Below, one piece after another: positions 59,320 through 64,000 of a stretch of DNA of 64,000 bases. Within the stretch, counting starts at the first letter, position 1. Each line of letters begins with the position of its first letter. The notes beneath the pieces are model-generated. The model did no database searches. It was not told the DNA's origin and worked only from the letters and a program-made list of their open reading frames with translations. The position numbers and the translations under genes were made by a program. Source of the stretch: Ramlibacter lithotrophicus (GTDB lineage: Bacteria > Pseudomonadota > Gammaproteobacteria > Burkholderiales > Burkholderiaceae_C); assembly GCF_012184415.1 (NCBI RefSeq), contig NZ_VTOX01000008.1, positions 124,001 through 188,000 of the forward strand, in the 5' to 3' direction.

Positions 59320-60481
59320 GCCCGGCGCGCCCGCCGGCCCGCATCCCTTCCACGTGATGGCGAAGCCGGCGGGGCCGGCCTGCAACCTGCGCTGCGACTA
59401 CTGCTTCTATCTGGCGAAGGACAAGCTGTTTCCGCCGCGCCAGCCGCGCCGCATGAACGACGCCACGCTGGAAGCGTTCGTGCGCCAGTACATCGAGGCG
59501 CAGCCCGGCGACCGGGTCGTCTTTTCGTGGCAAGGCGGCGAGCCGACGCTGCTGGGCGTCGAGTACTACCGGCGCGCGCTGGCGCTGCAGCGGCGCCATG
59601 GGCGCGGGCGCCGCATCGAGAACACCTTGCAGACCAACGGCACGCTGCTCGACGACGAATGGGGCCGGTTCCTGCAGGGCAACGGCTTCCTGGTCGGCAT
59701 CAGCATCGACGGCCCGCCGGCGCTGCACGACCGCTCGCGCCTGGACGCGAAGCAGCGGCCTTCGTCGGCACGGGTGCTGCGCGGGCTTCAGGTGCTGCAG
59801 CGCCACGGCGTGCCCTTCAACACGCTGACCTGCGTGAGCGCCGCCAACGCCGGCTCGCCGCTGGAGGTGTACCGGTACCTCAAGGAGATCGGCTCGCGCC
59901 ACCTGCAGTTCATTCCGGTGGTGGAGCAGGCGCCGGGACGGCCCGGCGCCGTCACGCCGCAGTCGGTGACCGGCGAGCAGTGGGGCCGCTTTCTCACGGC
60001 GATCTTCGACGAGTGGGTGCGCAGCGACGTCGGCGAGGTGTACGTCGACATGTTCGAGCTGAGCCTGGCGAAATGGGTCGGCGTGCCGGGCGGCGTGTGC
60101 GTGCATGCCGAGAACTGCGGCGACGCGCTCGCGATCGAGCACGATGGGTCGGTCTATTCATGCGACCACTACGTGGATCCGGAGCATCGGGTCGGCTCGA
60201 TCCATGAACGTTCCCTGGCGCAACTGGCCGTCGGCGCGCAGCAGACGAAGTTCGGACAGGACAAGTCGCACCGCCTGCCGGACGCCTGCTATGCGTGTCC
60301 CGTGCTGTTCGCGTGCAACGGCGGCTGCCCGAAGCACCGCTTCGCCGGCCCGGACGGCGCACACAACCATCTGTGCGAGGGATACCGGGCGTACTTCACG
60401 CACGTCGACGCGTCGATGCAGCAAATGGCGGACCTGTACCGGCGCGGGCAGAGCCCGGCGCAGGTCATGAGCATGCTGTAA
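59300..60481 (+). CDS. Anaerobic sulfatase-maturing radical SAM enzyme
   Basis: A 393-residue radical SAM protein. The Cx3Cx2C cluster motif is GPACNLRCDYCFYL (Cys28, 32, 35). The C-terminal SPASM region carries CVHAENCGD, SCDHYVDPEHRVG and CYACPVLFACNGGCPKHRF for two further clusters. It belongs to the anSME/AslB group that converts the sulfatase Cys or Ser to formylglycine without O2. The O2-using maturase is encoded in the same operon just before. It closes the operon proper; the Bug gene follows after 131 bp. Confidence 0.93.
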   Translation: MVSRSPEPGAPAGPHPFHVMAKPAGPACNLRCDYCFYLAKDKLFPPRQPRRMNDATLEAFVRQYIEAQPGDRVVFSWQGGEPTLLGVEYYRRALALQRRHGRGRRIENTLQTNGTLLDDEWGRFLQGNGFLVGISIDGPPALHDRSRLDAKQRPSSARVLRGLQVLQRHGVPFNTLTCVSAANAGSPLEVYRYLKEIGSRHLQFIPVVEQAPGRPGAVTPQSVTGEQWGRFLTAIFDEWVRSDVGEVYVDMFELSLAKWVGVPGGVCVHAENCGDALAIEHDGSVYSCDHYVDPEHRVGSIHERSLAQLAVGAQQTKFGQDKSHRLPDACYACPVLFACNGGCPKHRFAGPDGAHNHLCEGYRAYFTHVDASMQQMADLYRRGQSPAQVMSML

Positions 60482-60612
60482 GGAATTCGCATTTCCCTGC
60501 ACACGATCGCCTTACCGGCGGGCCGCCGCGGCACGGGGAATCCCGGGGGCCGAACGCGGCCGTACCATGCCAAGATGCTCTTCTTTCGATAGCAACCGGA
60601 GACCCGAAGAAG

Positions 60613-61590
60613 ATGGATCGCAATCGCCGACTCACGACCCTCGCCTGCCTCGCCGCCCTCGGCAGCGCCGCCTTCCCGGTGCGCGCGCAGGGCAAGTGGC
60701 CGTCCAAGCCGATCACCTACGTCGTGCCGTTCGCGGCCGGCGGGACGACCGACGTGCTGGCCCGCACCTTCGGCCAGCGGTTGTCGGTGCTCCTGGGCCA
60801 GCCGGTCGTCGTCGACAACAAGCCGGGCGCCGGCGGCAACGTCGGTTCCGCGTTCGTCGCCAAGGCGCCGGCGGACGGCTACACGATCCTGGGCGGCACG
60901 ATCAGCTCGCACTCGATCAACGTGAGCCTGTATCCGAACATGCCGTACGACCCGGTGAAGGACTTCGTCCCGGTCGCCCTGTACGGCACGCTGCCCAACG
61001 TGCTCGTCGTCAAGGCCGACTCGCCGTTCAAGAGCGTCGCCGACGTGGTCGCGGCGGCCAAGGCGAAGCAGAACCTGTCGTACAGCTCGTCCGGCGCCGG
61101 CACCTCGCAGCACCTGTCGGGCGAGCTGTTCAAGAACATGGCGGGCGTCGACATCCTGCACGTGCCGTACAAGGGCAGCAGCCCGTCGATGCAGGCCCTG
61201 CTGGGCGATCAGGTCACGATGTGCTTCGAGAACATCCTCTCGTGCATCCCGCTGATCCAGTCCGGCAAGCTGCGCGCGCTGGGCGTGACTTCGACCACGC
61301 GCGCCAGCGGCCTGCCCGACGTGCCGACGATGGCGGAGGCCGGGCTGAAGGGCTTCGAAATCGTGTCGTGGCAAGGCGTGTTCGCGCCGGCCGGCACGCC
61401 GGCGCCGGTGGTGGAGCAGTTGTCGACGACGATCCTGAAGATCATCCAGGAGCCGGAGATCAAGGCCAAGCTGCTGGGCCTGGGGCTGGAGCCTTCGACG
61501 ATGACGCAGGCTCAGTTCGCGGCGTTCCAGAAGGCCGAAGTGGCGAAGTGGGCGAAGCTGATCAAGGCGGCGAACATCAAGCTGGATTGA
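60613..61590 (+). CDS. Bug-type tripartite tricarboxylate transporter binding protein
   Basis: A 325-residue periplasmic binding protein of the Bug/TctC family, very common in Burkholderiales. A signal peptide ends at residue 26 (PVRAQ), then KPITYVVPFAAGGTTDVLARTFGQRLS, VVVDNKPGAGGNVGSAFVAKAPADGYTI split, YNMPYDPVKDF-like NMPYDPVKDFVPVALYG and VPYKGSSPSMQALLGDQV. Ligands in the family are carboxylates; here perhaps the acid made from the desulfated sugar (inference). No TctA/TctB genes lie next to it. Confidence 0.9.
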   Translation: MDRNRRLTTLACLAALGSAAFPVRAQGKWPSKPITYVVPFAAGGTTDVLARTFGQRLSVLLGQPVVVDNKPGAGGNVGSAFVAKAPADGYTILGGTISSHSINVSLYPNMPYDPVKDFVPVALYGTLPNVLVVKADSPFKSVADVVAAAKAKQNLSYSSSGAGTSQHLSGELFKNMAGVDILHVPYKGSSPSMQALLGDQVTMCFENILSCIPLIQSGKLRALGVTSTTRASGLPDVPTMAEAGLKGFEIVSWQGVFAPAGTPAPVVEQLSTTILKIIQEPEIKAKLLGLGLEPSTMTQAQFAAFQKAEVAKWAKLIKAANIKLD

Positions 61591-61606
61591 AGGCGGAAGG
61601 CAGGAG

Positions 61607-61731
61607 CGGACTTCCGGACGCGGAAGCCGCAGAGGTCCCGCTGAAGCCGCAGAAAAGTCAGAAAGAAAAGGGAGGGGCTCCCCTCCTTTTTTGCATTGGA
61701 TTTCCTTTGCGGCTTCTGCGTTCGGATGTCC
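61607..61731. repeat. Inverted intergenic repeat R1, copy 3
   Basis: Left arm CCGGACGCGGAAGCCGCAGAG and CTGAAGCCGCAGAAAAG, right arm TTTGCGGCTTCTGCGTTCGG. More diverged than copies 1 and 2 but with the same plan: two-unit arms and a GC-rich hairpin at the centre. Again it lies between two converging genes. Confidence 0.8.
61671..61692. terminator. Bidirectional intrinsic terminator inside R1 copy 3
   Basis: GGAGGGG-CT-CCCCTCC forms a perfect stem followed by TTTTTT on the plus strand. On the minus strand the hairpin is followed by CTTTTCTTT. It should stop transcripts from both the Bug gene and the UxaA-family gene. Confidence 0.85.
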
Positions 61732-61750
61732 TGTGCGCGTCCGGGCGACC

Positions 61751-63298
61751 TCAGCTCATGATCCCCACCTGCCACGGCACGAACTCGTGGTCGCCCAGGC
61801 CCAGCAGTTCGCTCTTGCTGCGCTCCCCCGACGCCGTGCGCAGGAACAGCTCGAAGATCCGCTGACCCATTTCCTGCACCGACGCCGTGCCGTCCAGGAT
61901 CTCGCCGCAGTTGATGTCCATGTCCTCTTCCAGCTTGCGGTACATGGGCGTGTTGGTCGCCAGCTTCAGGCACGGCGCCGGCTTGGAGCCGAACATCGAG
62001 CCGCGCCCGGTCGTGAACGCGATCAGGTTCGCGCCGCCCGCGATCTGGCCCGTTGCCGACACGGGGTCGAAGCCGGGCGTGTCCATGAACACGAAGCCCC
62101 TGGCCGTCACCGGCTCGGCGTAGCGGTACACCGCCATCAGCGGCCCGGTGCCGCCCTTCATGGACGAACCCAACGACTTCTCGAAGATGTTCGCCAGTCC
62201 GCCGACCTGGTTGCCGGGGCTTACCTGGCCGTTGATCTGCACGTCGCGGCCCGGCGAATAGACGTCCTTCCACCAGCGCACGCGCTCGATCAGCTTCTCG
62301 CCGATGGCACGGCTCGCGGCGCGCCGCGTGAGCGTGTGCTCCACGCCGTAGATCTCAGGCGTCTCCGACAGGATGCCGGTGCCGCCGTGGCGGGCCAGGA
62401 TGTCGATGGCGGCGCCCAGCGCCGGATTGGCGGTGATCGAGGAGAAGCCGTCGGAGCCGCCGCACTGCAGGCCCACGCACAGGTGGCTCGCCGAGACCGT
62501 CTGGCGCTTCGCCGCGTTCGCCTCGGGCAACAGCGCCTTCACCGCCGCTATGCCGGCCTCGATGGTCTTCCGGGTGCCGCCGCTCTCCTGCATGATGAAG
62601 GTGTGCAGCTTCGGGCCCGGTGCCAGGCCTTCCTGCTCCAGCAGGCCGGCCAGCTGGTTGCGCTCGCAGCCCAGGCCGATGATCATCGCGGCCGCCAGGT
62701 TGGGATGGCGCGCGTAGCCCGCCATGGTTCGCCGCAGCAGCTGCATCGGCTCGCCCGACATCTCCATGCCGCAACCGATGCCGTGCGCGAAGGCGACGAC
62801 CCCGTCGACGTTCGGGTAGTCCGCCAGCCGCTCCGGCGTGAACCACTCCGCGATCTTCTTGACCACCGTGGCCGAGCAGTTCACCGTCGACAGGATGCCG
62901 ATGAAGTTGCGCGTGCCCACCTGGCCGTTCGCCCGCACGTACCCCTGGAACGTCGCGCGCTGCGCTTCGGGCAGCAGTTGCACCGGCTGGTATTGCGTCG
63001 CATGGGCGTAGTCGCGGTCGAACTCGCGGAACTCCGTGTTGTGGCTGTGCACCATCGTGCCGGGTTCGATGTCGGCGTTGGCGAAGCCCACGGTGGTGTT
63101 GTACTTGAGGATCGCCTCGCCCTTCGCGATGCGGCGCGCCGCGATCTTGTAGCCCGCCGGCGTCTGGCTGCGGCTCGTGAAGTTCTCGGCGGGCACCTCA
63201 GTGCCGATCGCCACGTCCATCCGCGCGACGACGACGTTGTCCTCGGGATGCAGGCGGATCACGGGACCGATGATGCGTTTGGCGGCGGTGGCTGTCAT
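61751..63298 (-). CDS. UxaA family altronate/galactarate dehydratase
   Basis: A 515-residue sugar-acid dehydratase. It has an N-terminal SAF domain (about 1-90, HPEDNVVVARMDVAIGTEVP) and the large C-terminal UxaA domain: RANGQVGTRNFIGILSTVNCSATVV, FAHGIGCGMEMSG, IIGLGCERNQL, CVGLQCGGSDGFSSITANPALG and FMDTPGFDPVSATGQIAGGANLIAFTTGRGS. The Cys-containing motifs bind Fe. It dehydrates altronate, galactarate or a related acid; which one cannot be told. It fits a pathway that breaks down sugar acids, perhaps linked to the sulfatase operon facing it. Confidence 0.88.
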   Translation of the reverse strand: MTATAAKRIIGPVIRLHPEDNVVVARMDVAIGTEVPAENFTSRSQTPAGYKIAARRIAKGEAILKYNTTVGFANADIEPGTMVHSHNTEFREFDRDYAHATQYQPVQLLPEAQRATFQGYVRANGQVGTRNFIGILSTVNCSATVVKKIAEWFTPERLADYPNVDGVVAFAHGIGCGMEMSGEPMQLLRRTMAGYARHPNLAAAMIIGLGCERNQLAGLLEQEGLAPGPKLHTFIMQESGGTRKTIEAGIAAVKALLPEANAAKRQTVSASHLCVGLQCGGSDGFSSITANPALGAAIDILARHGGTGILSETPEIYGVEHTLTRRAASRAIGEKLIERVRWWKDVYSPGRDVQINGQVSPGNQVGGLANIFEKSLGSSMKGGTGPLMAVYRYAEPVTARGFVFMDTPGFDPVSATGQIAGGANLIAFTTGRGSMFGSKPAPCLKLATNTPMYRKLEEDMDINCGEILDGTASVQEMGQRIFELFLRTASGERSKSELLGLGDHEFVPWQVGIMS

Positions 63299-63340
63299 GG
63301 TGTGCTGTGGAAGTGGGGTACTGCAGGGGGGCAAGCGATT

Positions 63341-64000
63341 CTAGGCGGCGTGCCGCGCCGCCGGCAGCGATATCCGCACGGCCAGTCCGCCCAGTGCCGC
63401 CGACTGCCGCACCGCCACCTGGGCGCGGTGCAGGTCCGCGATGCGCCGCACGATCGACCAGCCGAGCCCGCTGCCGCTGGCTTCGTTGCCGGCGACGCGG
63501 AAGAACCGCTGTCCCAGGCGCGCGAGGTCGGCGTCGGGCAGGCCGGGGCCGCTGTCTTCCACCGTCAGCACGACCTGGCCGGCTTCGGCCGCGAGGCGCA
63601 CGGCGATGCGGGCCCGCGGCGGGCTGTAGCGGGCGGCGTTGTCGACCAGGTTGCGCACCAGCACGTACAGCAGAACCTCGTCGCCCACCACCACGCTGGC
63701 CGCGCCGGCGTCGACGTCGAGCATCTGGCCACGGGCGAGCGCCGCCGGCGCGACCTCGGCGACCGCGCCGCGCACCACGGCGGCGAGGTCGACGCGTTCG
63801 CCCGCCGCAGCCGCGTCCGCTTCCAGCCGCGACAGCGTCAGCAGTTGCTCGACCAGGCGCGCGGCGCGGTCGCAGCCGGCCAGCGTGTTGCGCAGCGCGT
63901 GGCGGCGGCGCTCGTCGTCGGCTTCGGCCAGCGCCACCTGTGCCTGCGCCCGGATCGCGGCGATCGGCGTGCGCAGTTCGTGCGCCGCGTCGGCCGTGAA
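63341..64000 (-). CDS. Sensor histidine kinase, C-terminal part (cut by window end)
   Basis: Only the last 220 residues are in the window; the frame runs to the final base. It begins in FTADAAHELRTPIAAIRAQAQV with the phospho-accepting His, followed by an ATP-binding domain (VRNLVDNAARYSP, VEDSGPGLPDADLARLGQRFFR and SGSGLGWSIVRRI). The sequence around the His is that of QseC/TctE-type kinases. TctE kinases control tricarboxylate uptake with Bug-type proteins. A stop lies 42 bp from the UxaA gene start. Confidence 0.85.
   Translation of the reverse strand, partial: FTADAAHELRTPIAAIRAQAQVALAEADDERRRHALRNTLAGCDRAARLVEQLLTLSRLEADAAAAGERVDLAAVVRGAVAEVAPAALARGQMLDVDAGAASVVVGDEVLLYVLVRNLVDNAARYSPPRARIAVRLAAEAGQVVLTVEDSGPGLPDADLARLGQRFFRVAGNEASGSGLGWSIVRRIADLHRAQVAVRQSAALGGLAVRISLPAARHAA

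Noticed and set aside
1-64000. CRISPR arrays, tRNA/rRNA genes, insertion sequences, prophage
   Set aside because: I looked for regular spacer repeats, cloverleaf and rRNA signatures, transposase or integrase motifs and found none. Small RNA genes cannot be excluded by eye.

Overview
The window looks like chromosomal DNA of a high-GC betaproteobacterium, probably Burkholderiales and most like Comamonadaceae (Ramlibacter/Variovorax type). This is an inference from very high third-position GC, short gene spacing, a Bug-type tripartite-tricarboxylate binding protein, Tat-exported PhoX and gene order; no rRNA or tRNA gene is present to settle it. I see no transposase, phage gene or CRISPR array. 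About 63 genes are called, two of them cut by the window edges.

Layout. 0-8.6 kb: end of a membrane-protein gene, a hemerythrin, a double-GNAT protein, an AmpG-like MFS transporter, a flavoprotein, glgC and a DedA protein. 8.7-41.5 kb: a phosphorus-acquisition island. It holds phoX, phnCDE, an opposed phnO-phnN-DUF1045 unit, phnGHIJKLM (the C-P lyase operon), a patatin lipase, ppk2, a divergent pyrophosphatase homologue, a small-protein/M14 peptidase/hydrolase operon, an olsB-plcP-agt-sixA lipid-remodelling operon, a probable DNA-binding protein, ppx, a Leu-type binding protein, pstSCAB and phoU-phoB-phoR. I found ten candidate Pho boxes by eye in 26 kb, each with 11-bp direct repeats carrying a TGTCAT-like core; two contain four repeats in a row. 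Read together, the island covers phosphate and phosphonate uptake, C-P cleavage, phosphoester and phospholipid hydrolysis, replacement of phospholipids by ornithine lipids and glycolipids, and polyphosphate turnover, with its regulator encoded in the same segment.

41.5-51 kb: a TPP riboswitch with thiM-thiE, two TPR proteins, a DUF4396 protein behind a perfect MerR-type operator, a TetR unit with two matching operators, topoisomerase IB, a methyltransferase and a CvpA-CAP fusion. 51-61.6 kb: a LacI-controlled operon with a sugar-type ABC importer, a sulfatase and both known kinds of sulfatase-maturing enzyme, followed by a Bug-type binding protein. 61.7-64 kb: an altronate/galactarate dehydratase family enzyme and the C-terminal part of a sensor kinase.

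Two repeat families stand out. One is a 270-bp element with 12-bp terminal inverted repeats and covarying internal hairpins. It occurs twice in opposite orientation, bracketing phoU-phoB-phoR, and one copy overlaps the first helix of the TPP riboswitch. The other is a roughly 125-165 bp inverted repeat found three times, always between converging genes, apparently serving as a two-way terminator.
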